Below, in pieces: positions 7,452 to 16,037 of a stretch of 35,097 nucleotides of DNA. Origin of the DNA: Flavobacterium sp. I-STPP5a (GTDB lineage Bacteria > Bacteroidota > Bacteroidia > Flavobacteriales > Flavobacteriaceae). Under the pieces are notes generated by a model, which was not told the origin of the DNA, did not search any database, and saw nothing but the letters and a program-made list of their open reading frames with translations. Location of the stretch: NCBI RefSeq assembly GCF_009764685.1, contig NZ_VHLM01000007.1:1-35097 (forward strand). The letters are read 5' to 3'. Made by a program: the position numbers and the translations under genes. The stretch's first letter is position 1; every line of letters starts with the position of its first letter.

Positions 7452-8663
7452 ATGAATACATCTCCTAATTCTGTATCCCATAGTGATACCAATCCTATTG
7501 CACAGCAAACTGTTTATTCCATCTTGTTTTCTATTGCGTTTGCTCATTTACTAAACGATTTACTGCAAGCTGTTATTCCGGCATCATATCCCATTTTAAA
7601 ACAAAATTTTAATTTGACTTTTTCACAAATAGGTCTAATTACGTTAGCTTATCAATTGGCCGCTTCTATCTTGCAGCCATTAGTAGGTTTGTACACAGAC
7701 AAGCGGCCTAAGCCTTTCTCACAAATCTTCGGGATGTTATTTTCTATGTCAGGAATTATATGTTTGTCTTATGCTTCTAGTTTTGAAATGATCATAATTG
7801 CTGTTGTTTTGGTAGGAATAGGATCTTCTATTTTTCATCCCGAAGCTTCTAGAATATCGTTTCTAGCCTCTGGAGGCAAGCGCGGTTTGGCACAATCTAT
7901 TTTTCAGCTAGGAGGTAATGCAGGTACTGCTATTGGGCCTTTATTAATTGCTTTAATTGTAGTTCCTAATTCACAGTTTTATATCATTTGGTTTGTTGCA
8001 GCGGCTTTAATTGGCCTAATGGTTTTGAGTAGAATTGCCTTATGGTACCAGCATCATTTAAGTTTGCGAAGCACCAAGAAAACAGTAATTGCTCTACCGG
8101 ATTTATCCCAAAATACCATTGTTTTAGCTGTGGTAGTTTTGTTGGTTTTGATTTTTTCAAAGTTCTTTTATATGGCTAGTATGTCTAGTTATTTCACTTT
8201 CTATCTTATTGAAAAATTTAGCTTGTCGGTACAAGATGCACAGTTTTATTTGGTTATATTTTTAGTTTCTTGTGCCATAGGGACACTTTTAGGCGGGCCA
8301 ATTGGCGATAAGTTTGGAAGAAAATATGTAATCTGGTTCTCTGTTTTAGGGGCTGCACCTTTCACCTTATTGTTGCCGTATGCTGATTTATTTTGGACAG
8401 GAGTTTTATCAGTGCTTATTGGAATCATCATGTCATCTGCTTTTCCAGCAATTTTAGTCTATGCGCAAGAGCTATTGCCTAAAAAACTCGGAATGGTTTC
8501 AGGACTGTTTTATGGTTTTGCTTTTGGAATGGGAGGTTTAGGTTCTGCTTTACTAGGCCGTCTTGCTGATCAAACTAGTATAACCCATGTTTATTTTATA
8601 TGTGCTTATCTTCCTTTGATTGGTATAATAGCGCTTTTTTTACCGAATTTAAAGAAGAAATAG
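7452..8663 (+). CDS. MFS exporter, fosmidomycin-resistance (Fsr) type
   Basis: A 403-residue protein with about twelve hydrophobic segments. The stretches HLLNDLLQAVIPASYPILKQ (about 32-51), LVGLYTDKRPKP (the MFS loop 2-3 motif), SIFHPEASRISFLAS and LGGNAGTAIGPLLIA are typical of the Fsr group, which exports fosmidomycin and probably other small phosphonates or natural products in exchange for protons. The second-half motif GGPIGDKFGRKYVIW is intact. It may be co-transcribed with the AEC permease. Whether it gives drug resistance is not shown by the sequence. Confidence 0.88.
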   Translation: MNTSPNSVSHSDTNPIAQQTVYSILFSIAFAHLLNDLLQAVIPASYPILKQNFNLTFSQIGLITLAYQLAASILQPLVGLYTDKRPKPFSQIFGMLFSMSGIICLSYASSFEMIIIAVVLVGIGSSIFHPEASRISFLASGGKRGLAQSIFQLGGNAGTAIGPLLIALIVVPNSQFYIIWFVAAALIGLMVLSRIALWYQHHLSLRSTKKTVIALPDLSQNTIVLAVVVLLVLIFSKFFYMASMSSYFTFYLIEKFSLSVQDAQFYLVIFLVSCAIGTLLGGPIGDKFGRKYVIWFSVLGAAPFTLLLPYADLFWTGVLSVLIGIIMSSAFPAILVYAQELLPKKLGMVSGLFYGFAFGMGGLGSALLGRLADQTSITHVYFICAYLPLIGIIALFLPNLKKK

Positions 8664-8700
8664 AACGTTTTAATTTTTTAATAAGTTACCAATTCTATTT
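8658..8700. terminator. Possible terminator between convergent genes
   Basis: AAATAGAA (8658-8665) can pair with TTCTATTT (8693-8700), followed by a T-run on the plus strand. The loop is long and the stem is AT-rich, so this is weak; it spans the stops of both convergent genes. Confidence 0.35.
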
Positions 8701-9576
8701 TTTATTCGTAATTAATAAACCTGTAATAATGATTCCCATACTGATCATTTGCGAAAGTAAAATTTCTTGATTCAGAAATAAATAGGCTAATAGGCCACTA
8801 AATACCGGGATTAAGTAGTAAATCAAAGCTGTTTTTGAGGTGCCTATCAAACGGATAGCTTCGTTCCATACATAAAATGAAATTAAGGAGGCGCAAACGC
8901 CAACATAACCCGTAATTAAGATGGTTTTTGAATCGAGAGTTACTTTTTTAAAGTAAATGTGTTCTATGATGTAAAGCGGAAGCAGAAAAATAGTTCCAAT
9001 GACAAATACACTGAATAGAAATACTTTTGGAGCCAACGCATCTGGTTTCTTGCGAACTAAAATGGTGTAACACGCAAAGAAGAAGCAAGCAAAAAGCATT
9101 AAAACATCTCCAATGGCAAATTGTATGTGCAGTAATGCCTGAAATGATCCTTTGGAAATAAGAACCAAAACGCCAATTATAATGATTACAATTCCAATAG
9201 TTTGATTAGTTGAAACTTTTTCTTTGAAAATAACACGGGACAATAATACTATAAATAATGGAATTGAAATCGCAATTAATGACAAGTTTACCGCACTAGT
9301 TGTTTTGCCAGCAAAGTAAATGAGTGTGTTGAAAATGGTAATGCCTAACAAAGCAGTAAGCGATAGGTATTTAAGGTGTTTTTTGACTGTTGAAATGGTG
9401 TTAATAGTTGTTTTTAAAGCAAATGGTGCCAAAACAATACAAGCTACCGCCCAGCGCCAAAATGCTAAGCCAATAGGAGGGATGTGACCTTTGATCCCGC
9501 TTGCAATAACCATATTTCCTGACCAAAGTAAAGTAGCTAGTAAAGCAAATAAAACTCCCTTTATAGTATTATTCAT
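8695..9576 (-). CDS. DMT family permease (EamA domains)
   Basis: A 293-residue membrane protein with ten hydrophobic segments made of two EamA repeats. The first begins GVLFALLATLLWSGNMVIAS and the second DVLMLFACFFFACYTILVRK. Typical second-half features are SLISFYVWNEAIRLIGTSKTALIYYLIPVF (given here as a region, about 231-260) and a closing glycine-rich helix. Such proteins usually export amino acids, nucleosides or other metabolites. Its ATG overlaps the stop of the Nudix gene by one base (TAATG), so the two are translationally coupled. Confidence 0.9.
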   Translation of the reverse strand: MNNTIKGVLFALLATLLWSGNMVIASGIKGHIPPIGLAFWRWAVACIVLAPFALKTTINTISTVKKHLKYLSLTALLGITIFNTLIYFAGKTTSAVNLSLIAISIPLFIVLLSRVIFKEKVSTNQTIGIVIIIIGVLVLISKGSFQALLHIQFAIGDVLMLFACFFFACYTILVRKKPDALAPKVFLFSVFVIGTIFLLPLYIIEHIYFKKVTLDSKTILITGYVGVCASLISFYVWNEAIRLIGTSKTALIYYLIPVFSGLLAYLFLNQEILLSQMISMGIIITGLLITNKK

Positions 9577-10157
9577 TACAAGAGGCTATTTATTTTGGCA
9601 TACTGCAAGAGCATAATTGTTTTGGCATCTTTTAGTTCGCCGCTTTCAATCATAGTATAAGCAGCATCAAATGGCATTTCAATTACTTCGATATTCTCCT
9701 CTTCATGTTCTGCTCCTCCACCTTCGCTTACTTTCATGCTAGCATCATATTCACCAGTAAATAAATAGAGAATTTCGGTTACAGCGCCAGGTGACATGTA
9801 AGTTTCCATGATTCTTTTTACTTTTGAAATTCGGTATCCCGTTTCTTCTTCAGTTTCTCTTATAATGCATTGTTCAGGATTGTCTTGGTCTAGAAGTCCT
9901 GCGCAAACTTCAACCATCATCCCGCTTTCATTTCCGTTTAAATAGGTGGGAAGTCTAAACTGTTTTGTAAGTATAACTGTTTTAAAATTCGTGTTGTATA
10001 ACAATATGGCCGCTCCATTACCTCTATCATAGACCTCTCTTTTTTGAGTAATCCATGAGTTGTCTTTTTTTTGATAATCAAATGTTACTTTGTTTAGTTG
10101 ATACCAGTTATCAGAAAGTATTTCAGTATTTTGGATTTTAATATTTGGATTTTTCAT
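9576..10157 (-). CDS. nudK: Nudix hydrolase, GDP-mannose pyrophosphatase NudK-like
   Basis: A 193-residue Nudix enzyme. The Nudix box lies at about 87-108 (from GLLDQDNPE to RETEEETGY), where RE and EExG hold the catalytic Mg2+ ions; the early glutamate of the consensus is N93 here, with E95 two residues later. The following MSPGAVTEILYLF and GGGAEHEEENIEV stretches are characteristic of NudK, which splits GDP-mannose and related sugar nucleotides. The downstream DMT gene is coupled by a one-base overlap. A strong terminator separates it from purA upstream, so it needs its own promoter, which I could not identify. Confidence 0.87.
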   Translation of the reverse strand: MKNPNIKIQNTEILSDNWYQLNKVTFDYQKKDNSWITQKREVYDRGNGAAILLYNTNFKTVILTKQFRLPTYLNGNESGMMVEVCAGLLDQDNPEQCIIRETEEETGYRISKVKRIMETYMSPGAVTEILYLFTGEYDASMKVSEGGGAEHEEENIEVIEMPFDAAYTMIESGELKDAKTIMLLQYAKINSLL

Positions 10158-10182
10158 TTAATTCATTTTTTTTGAACAAAAA

Positions 10183-10208
10183 AAACGTCCCGTTGAATCG
10201 GGACGTTT
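10183..10208 (-). terminator. Intrinsic terminator of purA
   Basis: AAACGTCCCG (10183-10192) and CGGGACGTTT (10199-10208) form a perfect 10-bp GC-rich stem with a six-base loop. On the minus strand it is followed by a run of T. It lies eight bases after the purA stop. Confidence 0.9.
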
Positions 10209-10215
10209 AGGATGT

Positions 10216-11487
10216 TTATTTTAAGATCGTTTGTTTTCTATCTGGACCTACAGATACAATTTTGATCGTCACCTCAACTTCTTTTTCTATAAAAGCAATG
10301 TACTCTTTTAGTTCAACTGGCAATTCATCATAAGTGGTCATACCCGTTAAATCTTGTTTCCAACCTTTAAATTCTTGGTAAACTGGAGTCACATTTTCTG
10401 GTTCGATGTTATATGGGAAATGAGAAATTTTTTCACCTTTATAATTGTAATCCGTACAAACTTTAAGAGTTTCAAATCCAGAAAGTACGTCACCTTTCAT
10501 CATCATCAATTGCGTTACACCATTAACTTGTACAGCATATTTTAATGCCACAAGGTCAAGCCATCCGCAACGTCTTTGTCTTCCTGTTACTGATCCAAAT
10601 TCGTTTCCTACGCGTGCCATAGTTGCTCCATCTTCGTTAAAAAGTTCAGTTGGGAACGGTCCACTTCCTACACGAGTAACATAGGCTTTAAAAATTCCGT
10701 AAACTTCTTTAATTTTATTTGGAGCAATACCTAAACCAGTGCAAGCACCCGCAGCTGTAGTGTTTGATGATGTTACAAAAGGATACGTTCCAAAATCAAC
10801 ATCTAGTAAAGAACCTTGAGCACCTTCGCACAGGATTGATTTACCAGCCTTTTGAGCTTGGTGTAAATATTCTTCGCTGTCAATAAAATCTAATTTTTTT
10901 AATTCTTCGATAGCTGCAAAGAATTCGGTTTCCATTTCGGCAAGGTTGTATTGTATAGATACATCATAAAATTTGATCATTTCTTCATGCTTGTCAGCCA
11001 ATGCTCTATAACGATCTGCAAAATCTTCGAGTTCAATATCACCCACACGAATTCCGTTTCTACCGGTTTTGTCCATATAGGTTGGGCCAATACCTTTTAA
11101 GGTTGAACCAATTTTAGCTTTCCCTTTTGAAGCTTCAGAAGCTGCATCTAGCAAGCGGTGTGTAGGTAAGATTAAGTGTGCTTTTCTAGAAATGATTAAT
11201 TTGCTTTTGATATCTAAATTAAATTTTTCAAGACCTTCAATTTCTTTTTGAAAAACTACAGGGTCAATAACAACTCCGTTACCTATTATGTTTACAGCAG
11301 TTTTATGAAAAATACCAGATGGAATAGTTCTTAAAACATGTTTTATTCCATCAAATTCAAGTGTGTGACCAGCGTTTGGGCCACCTTGAAAACGGGCAAT
11401 AATATCATATTTTGAAGTAAGAACATCAACAATTTTTCCTTTTCCCTCATCTCCCCATTGTAATCCTAATAATAAATCTACCGTCAT
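10216..11487 (-). CDS. purA: Adenylosuccinate synthetase
   Basis: A 423-residue enzyme of normal length that joins IMP and aspartate using GTP, the first committed step to AMP. The N-terminal QWGDEGKGK (10-18) is the GTP-binding P-loop with the catalytic aspartate, followed by FQGGPNAGHT with the catalytic histidine. STLKGIGPTYMDK, CEGAQGSLLDVDFGTYPFVTSSN and TGRQRRCGWLDL (IMP and GTP contacts) are all intact. It follows the Fur-type gene in the same direction with 49 bases between them, part of a spoT-fur-purA order seen in many flavobacteria. Its 3' end carries a strong terminator. Confidence 0.97.
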   Translation of the reverse strand: MTVDLLLGLQWGDEGKGKIVDVLTSKYDIIARFQGGPNAGHTLEFDGIKHVLRTIPSGIFHKTAVNIIGNGVVIDPVVFQKEIEGLEKFNLDIKSKLIISRKAHLILPTHRLLDAASEASKGKAKIGSTLKGIGPTYMDKTGRNGIRVGDIELEDFADRYRALADKHEEMIKFYDVSIQYNLAEMETEFFAAIEELKKLDFIDSEEYLHQAQKAGKSILCEGAQGSLLDVDFGTYPFVTSSNTTAAGACTGLGIAPNKIKEVYGIFKAYVTRVGSGPFPTELFNEDGATMARVGNEFGSVTGRQRRCGWLDLVALKYAVQVNGVTQLMMMKGDVLSGFETLKVCTDYNYKGEKISHFPYNIEPENVTPVYQEFKGWKQDLTGMTTYDELPVELKEYIAFIEKEVEVTIKIVSVGPDRKQTILK

Positions 11488-11536
11488 TCTAAGTGTTATT
11501 TGTAGTTAATTTTATATTTGTAAGAACTAGTGTTCT

Positions 11537-11995
11537 TTATTGTTTTTGTTTTTTATTGCCATATAGGTAAAGAGAATGATTGGTGATTTCAATATCAAAA
11601 ATCTCTTCAATAGTTTTCTTTATGGTTTGAATTCTTGGGTCACAAAACTCTATTACTTCCCCAGTATCAGTCATAATGATATGATCGTGCTGTTTGTCAA
11701 AATATGATTTTTCATAGTGTGCTTGATTTTGACCAAATTGATGTTTACGAACCAAAGCACAATCAAGTAATAGCTCAATAGTGTTGTAAAGTGTAGCCCT
11801 ACTCACACGGTAGTTTTTGTTTTTCATTTTGATGTATAAATTTTCTACATCAAAATGCTCTTCGCTATCATAAATTTCTTGCAGGATAGCATATCGCTCG
11901 GGTGTTTTGCGATGCCCTTTTTTTTCAAGATAAATCGTAAAGACATTCCTAACGATTTCTTGGTTTTTTGAGTTGTCTGTGGCAATAAGTGTCAT
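11537..11995 (-). CDS. fur: Fur family metal-responsive regulator
   Basis: A 152-residue Fur-fold protein. The winged helix covers about 10-90 with the family motif [21 protein letters not shown] and the recognition helix [13 protein letters not shown]. The dimer and metal part contains HDHIIM and [10 protein letters not shown], where histidines bind the regulatory metal. The CxxC zinc motifs of enterobacterial Fur are missing; only two cysteines occur. Iron, zinc or peroxide sensing cannot be told apart from sequence alone. A TATCTTTG promoter element lies 7 bases upstream of the ATG, so the mRNA would be nearly leaderless. Confidence 0.9.
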   Translation of the reverse strand: MTLIATDNSKNQEIVRNVFTIYLEKKGHRKTPERYAILQEIYDSEEHFDVENLYIKMKNKNYRVSRATLYNTIELLLDCALVRKHQFGQNQAHYEKSYFDKQHDHIIMTDTGEVIEFCDPRIQTIKKTIEEIFDIEITNHSLYLYGNKKQKQ

Positions 11996-12002
11996 ATGCT
12001 GG

Positions 12003-12010
12003 CAAAGATA
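12003..12010 (-). promoter_or_regulatory. -7 promoter element of the Fur-family gene
   Basis: The minus strand reads TATCTTTG, a perfect TAnnTTTG match, ending 7 bases before the ATG. No TTG at the right distance was seen. Confidence 0.5.
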
Positions 12011-12113
12011 ATTTTTTTAGTTTAAAATGTAAAGTTTTCTTTTTTGAATACATACAAGATTGAACTTGATTTATAAAAAAAAGGTGTTGGCAACTAAATT
12101 AGTATGTGAATTG

Positions 12114-14336
12114 TTATGTTTTATATTCTCTTGTAACTTTGTCTATTCCATCTATTTTTTTGATGTTGCTGATCATTTTTTTCAAAATAGTATTGTTCTG
12201 CACAATAACGGTTACCTGTCCATGAAAAATACCGGCATCTGTGCTAAGTGAAATACTTTGGATGTTAACATTCATGTTGTTTGATATTACCTTTGTGAGT
12301 TCATTTGCAAGCCCCAATACATCCATTCCGGTAATATTGATAATAGCCTTGAATTCCTCTTGAGAGGAGTCAATCCATTTTGCTGACATGATCCGATAGG
12401 CATAATTAGATTGCATTCCTATGGCGTTAGGGCAATCTTTTTTATGCACTTTTATTCCTTCATTAATAGTAACAAAACCAAAAACGTCATCACCCGGAAT
12501 AGGATTGCAACATGGAGATAATTTATAATCTAGCTTATCATGTTCTTTACCAAAAACGAGCATGTCATAATTGCTCTTGATAATGGGTTTGTGTATGTCT
12601 TCATCAGAAGTGTGACTAGGAGAACGTTTTATTTTATTCTTGAAAAAATTAATAAACGTATTGCTTTTTTGAGCAGCATAGTCTTTAAGTTGCTGGTTTT
12701 CTATAGCACCTATTCCTACTCTATAAAATAAATCTAGACTTGTTTTGAGTTTAAAGAAATTAACCAGTTCATTAATAACTTGCTCACTCAATGTTATTTT
12801 TAAATGTTTTAATTTACGAGTAAGGAGTTCTTTCCCTTCTTCGCCAATTTTTTTGGTATTCTCGTTTAAAACATTTTTAATTTTTGTTTTGGCTCTTGAG
12901 GTAGTTACATAATCCAGCCAGTTAATCGTGGGTTTTTGATGTTGGGATGTGATCACTTCTATTTGATCCCCACTTTTTAATTCAAAGTTTAAAGGAACTA
13001 ATTTCCCATTTACACGCGTTCCTCTAGTTCTGATTCCTATTTCTGAGTGTATGCTAAATGCAAAGTCAAGAGAGGTCGCTCCTTTTGGCAATGATTTTAT
13101 TTCTCCTTTTGGCGTAAAGACAAAAATTTCTTTAGAATATAAATTCATTTTAAAATCCTCTACAAAGTCAACCGCATTTGTTTCAGAGTTTTCTAGTGCT
13201 TCTTTCAAGAGGTTAAGCCACACATCAAGTCCGCTTTCTTCAGTAGCTCCGTTTTTGTATTTGTAGTGTGCAGCATATCCTTTTTCTGCAATTTCATCCA
13301 TACGTTCACTACGAACTTGCACTTCTACCCAGCGTCCTTTTGGTCCCATAACAGTAATGTGTAAGGCTTCATATCCGGTTGATTTAGGCGATGATATCCA
13401 GTCTCTCAATCGACTAGGGCTAGGTCTATAATGGTCTGTTACAATAGAATATATTTTCCAGGCAATGAATTTTTCTTCATGAGGATTTGATTTGTACACT
13501 ATTCGTAAAGCAAATTTGTCATACACTTCATCAAAACTCACATTTTGAGCTTTCATTTTTCTACGAATAGAGTAAATAGATTTAGGCCTTCCTTTAATGG
13601 CATACTCTACATTCTCTAAGTCTAATGATTCTTTAATTACGTTTGAAATATCTGCAATGTAGGCGTCTTGTTCTTCTTTGGTTTCTTTTATCTTGCTTAC
13701 AATTTCATGATAAATTACTGGTTCAGTATATTTTAAGCCTAAGTCTTCTAACTTTGTTTTAATGTTATATAAGCCCAATCGATGTGCTAGTGGAGCATAT
13801 ATATAAAGAGTTTCTGAAGCAATTTTGGTTTGTTTGTCCTCTCTCATCGAGTCCATGGTTTGCATGTTGTGCAATCTATCGGCGAGTTTAATCAAAATGA
13901 CACGAACGTCATCATTAAGCGTTAAGATCATTTTACGGAAATTTTCCGCTTGTATAGAGGCATTCAAGTCTTTTTGTACCAATGAGATCTTCGTTAATCC
14001 CTCTACAATTTGAGCTACTTTTGGATTGAATAAGCGTTCAATGTCTTGTACAGTTGTTGGAGTATCCTCAACAACATCATGTAATAAGGCTGCTGCTATT
14101 GAAGTTGCTCCAAGACCAATCTCTGACGCAACAATTTTGGCGACAGCTATAGGATGAAAAATATAGGCTTCGCCAGATTTTCTTCTTTGGTCTTTGTGCG
14201 CTTCAACAGATACATCAAATGCTTTACGAATGAGTTTTTTATCTTCTTCGGTTAAGGTTTGGTAACTTATTCTTAGTAACTCTTTATATTCGTGTGCAAT
14301 TGCTTTATTTTCTTTCTCGATATCAATTTCTATCAT
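12114..14336 (-). CDS. spoT: Bifunctional (p)ppGpp synthetase/hydrolase (RelA/SpoT homologue)
   Basis: A 740-residue RSH enzyme that makes and breaks the stringent-response alarmone. The hydrolase domain has the HDVVED metal motif at 86-91 and HPIAVAKI before it. The synthetase domain (about 230-350) contains GRPKSIYSIRRKM, YDKFALRIVY and the substrate loop SPKSTGYEALHITV. A TGS domain (about 395-455) and a C-terminal ACT domain (about 665-735) sense the ribosome or amino-acid state. Both catalytic domains look intact, so this is probably the main long RSH of the cell. A near-consensus promoter (TTG-N20-TAAATTTA) lies upstream. Confidence 0.95.
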   Translation of the reverse strand: MIEIDIEKENKAIAHEYKELLRISYQTLTEEDKKLIRKAFDVSVEAHKDQRRKSGEAYIFHPIAVAKIVASEIGLGATSIAAALLHDVVEDTPTTVQDIERLFNPKVAQIVEGLTKISLVQKDLNASIQAENFRKMILTLNDDVRVILIKLADRLHNMQTMDSMREDKQTKIASETLYIYAPLAHRLGLYNIKTKLEDLGLKYTEPVIYHEIVSKIKETKEEQDAYIADISNVIKESLDLENVEYAIKGRPKSIYSIRRKMKAQNVSFDEVYDKFALRIVYKSNPHEEKFIAWKIYSIVTDHYRPSPSRLRDWISSPKSTGYEALHITVMGPKGRWVEVQVRSERMDEIAEKGYAAHYKYKNGATEESGLDVWLNLLKEALENSETNAVDFVEDFKMNLYSKEIFVFTPKGEIKSLPKGATSLDFAFSIHSEIGIRTRGTRVNGKLVPLNFELKSGDQIEVITSQHQKPTINWLDYVTTSRAKTKIKNVLNENTKKIGEEGKELLTRKLKHLKITLSEQVINELVNFFKLKTSLDLFYRVGIGAIENQQLKDYAAQKSNTFINFFKNKIKRSPSHTSDEDIHKPIIKSNYDMLVFGKEHDKLDYKLSPCCNPIPGDDVFGFVTINEGIKVHKKDCPNAIGMQSNYAYRIMSAKWIDSSQEEFKAIINITGMDVLGLANELTKVISNNMNVNIQSISLSTDAGIFHGQVTVIVQNNTILKKMISNIKKIDGIDKVTREYKT

Positions 14337-14387
14337 AACAGCTTTGTATAAGCACTAAATTTAGCAATTTATTGTAATATTTGCAAA

Positions 14388-14463
14388 TCAAAAAGGGGTT
14401 TTATCATTTTCTTAGCACTTAAAAAAATGGTTTTATAAAGCTTTAATTTTAAAAACCCCTTTG
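14388..14463 (-). terminator. Terminator after the RNA methyltransferase gene
   Basis: AAAGGGGTTTT-type arms at 14391-14402 and 14451-14462 pair over about 11 bp around a loop of roughly 50 bases, and a T-run follows on the minus strand. One arm includes the last codons of the methyltransferase gene. The long loop makes efficiency uncertain. Confidence 0.5.
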
Positions 14464-15234
14464 TCTTTTGGCTTCAAAAATAAGTATTGCAGCTGCTACC
14501 GACACATTCATAGAATCAATTTCGCCTTGCATTGGGATAATTATGTTTTGTGTTGCTGCATTTCGCCAATCCTCTGTAAGCCCTGTAGCTTCTGTTCCTA
14601 CAACTAGAGCCGTTGGTGTAGTGTAGTTTTCTAAATGATAGGAGTTTGAGTTTTGTAAGGTTGCACAGTAAAAGTTGATTTTTTTATCTTTTAAAAAAGC
14701 AATAATTTCTGCCGTGGTTCCAGTTGCAATTTGGTTAGTAAACAAGCATCCTACACTAGATCGCACTATATTAGGGTTGTACAAGTCGCTTTTTGGGTTT
14801 GCTATGATTACGGCATCCAGATTAGCGGCATCAGCGGTGCGCAATAGTGCCCCAATATTTCCAGGTTTTTCTGGAGCTTCAGCAATAAGGATTAGAGGGT
14901 TTTTCGACAATTTGAGGTCATTCAATTGCATGGATTTAGTTTTGGCTACAGCCAAAACTCCTTCGGTAGTATCTCTATAAGCTAGTTTTTGATATACTTC
15001 TTTATTTATAGAAATTAACTCAGCAGTTGCTGATAATTGCAATGCTTCGGTTTCTGAAATAATCTCTGGAAGAAATAAAATTTGATCCAGAACATATCCA
15101 CCTTTAACTGCAATTTCAATTTCTCTTTTCCCTTCTATTAAAAAAGTTCCAGATTGTTTACGTGCTTTAGCCTTTTCCTGTAGTTGCACTAAGGATTTTA
15201 TATATGGATTTTGAACTGAAGTAATTTGTTTCAA
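14449..15234 (-). CDS. TrmH/SpoU family RNA 2'-O-methyltransferase
   Basis: A 261-residue SPOUT methyltransferase. An N-terminal substrate-binding domain (about 1-95, L30e-like, with FLIEGKREIEIAV) precedes the knotted catalytic domain. Motif 1 is EKPGNIGALLRTADA, motif 2 VVGTEATGLTEDW and motif 3 IPMQGEIDSMNVSVAAAI, where the last part binds S-adenosylmethionine. Relatives methylate a ribose in tRNA or 23S rRNA; the target here is unknown. The start is TTG (15232-15234). A TATCTTTG element lies about 30 bases upstream at 15262-15269 on the minus strand. Confidence 0.92.
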   Translation of the reverse strand: MKQITSVQNPYIKSLVQLQEKAKARKQSGTFLIEGKREIEIAVKGGYVLDQILFLPEIISETEALQLSATAELISINKEVYQKLAYRDTTEGVLAVAKTKSMQLNDLKLSKNPLILIAEAPEKPGNIGALLRTADAANLDAVIIANPKSDLYNPNIVRSSVGCLFTNQIATGTTAEIIAFLKDKKINFYCATLQNSNSYHLENYTTPTALVVGTEATGLTEDWRNAATQNIIIPMQGEIDSMNVSVAAAILIFEAKRQRGF

Positions 15235-15261
15235 GATTTTGATCTATTTGATTTGTAGCTA

Positions 15262-15269
15262 CAAAGATA
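15262..15269 (-). promoter_or_regulatory. -7 promoter element of the RNA methyltransferase gene
   Basis: The minus strand reads TATCTTTG, matching TAnnTTTG, 27 bases before the TTG start. Confidence 0.5.
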
Positions 15270-15372
15270 CATAGAGAAATGACAGTTTTAAAGCCCTTTT
15301 ATTTAATATTTAATACAAAGCAAGGGCGCTAGAATTTAGGGATACTAGAGGTGAATTGACGCAGATTTTATC

Positions 15373-15380
15373 TATTTTTG
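15373..15380 (+). promoter_or_regulatory. -7 promoter element of the TRIC channel gene
   Basis: TATTTTTG matches TAnnTTTG and lies 18 bases before the ATG. The nearest upstream TTG is 14 bases away, shorter than the usual spacing. Confidence 0.5.
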
Positions 15381-15398
15381 GCAAAAAACTAGTTTTAA

Positions 15399-16001
15399 AT
15401 GTTTCATTTTCTAGATCTTATTGGTACAATGGCTTTTGCACTTTCGGGAGCATTAACAGCTATGAGTAAAAAAATGGACCCTTTTGGTGTTTTTATTATA
15501 GCATTTGTAACGGCTGTGGGCGGTGGAACATTGCGAGACATCTTGATTGGACGCACTCCTGTAGGATGGATGCTAGACTTGAATTATGTTTATGTTATTG
15601 CCGTGGGTTTTGTATTGGCTATTATTTTTAGAAAAAAATTTGACAAACTCAGGACTTCCTTATTTTTGTTTGATACCATAGGATTGGGTGTTTTTACACT
15701 CATTGGTCTTGAAAAAGGAATTCACATTGGGTTACATCCTATAATATGTGTTGCGCTGGGCACTATGACGGCTTGTTTTGGAGGCGTAATTCGTGACATA
15801 TTATGTACTGAAATTCCAGTTATTTTTAGGCGGGAGATTTATGCAACGCTTTGTATCTTGGGTGGAATTGTCTTCTTTATACTTCGGGATTTAAACCTAG
15901 AAAATGATGTACTGTATTTAACAACTTCGTCTATAATTATTTCGCTTAGATTGATGGCAGTCAGGTTTAAATGGTATTTACCTACTTTAGAAAAGAAATA
16001 A
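15399..16001 (+). CDS. TRIC-type cation channel protein (UPF0126/YadS family)
   Basis: A 200-residue protein with seven hydrophobic segments built of two repeated three-helix units plus a last helix. Each repeat carries the signature glycine motif, GGGTLRD at 41-47 and GGVIRD at 128-133, which in bacterial TRIC structures kinks the pore helices. Family members are homotrimeric channels with the pore in each subunit, conducting monovalent cations such as K+. The gene is followed 36 bases later by the acyltransferase gene, but that may be a separate unit. Confidence 0.9.
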   Translation: MFHFLDLIGTMAFALSGALTAMSKKMDPFGVFIIAFVTAVGGGTLRDILIGRTPVGWMLDLNYVYVIAVGFVLAIIFRKKFDKLRTSLFLFDTIGLGVFTLIGLEKGIHIGLHPIICVALGTMTACFGGVIRDILCTEIPVIFRREIYATLCILGGIVFFILRDLNLENDVLYLTTSSIIISLRLMAVRFKWYLPTLEKK

Positions 16002-16037
16002 AAAAATGATTACTTTAATGCTGTCTAAAATTTAAAA

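Noticed and set aside
11513..11520. TATATTTG on the plus strand between purA and fur
   Set aside because: A perfect promoter match by sequence, but it points antisense into fur with no gene following; in AT-rich DNA such matches occur by chance.
12060..12251. 63-codon plus-strand open frame before and over the end of spoT
   Set aside because: Mostly antisense to the well-supported spoT gene, with no recognisable features.
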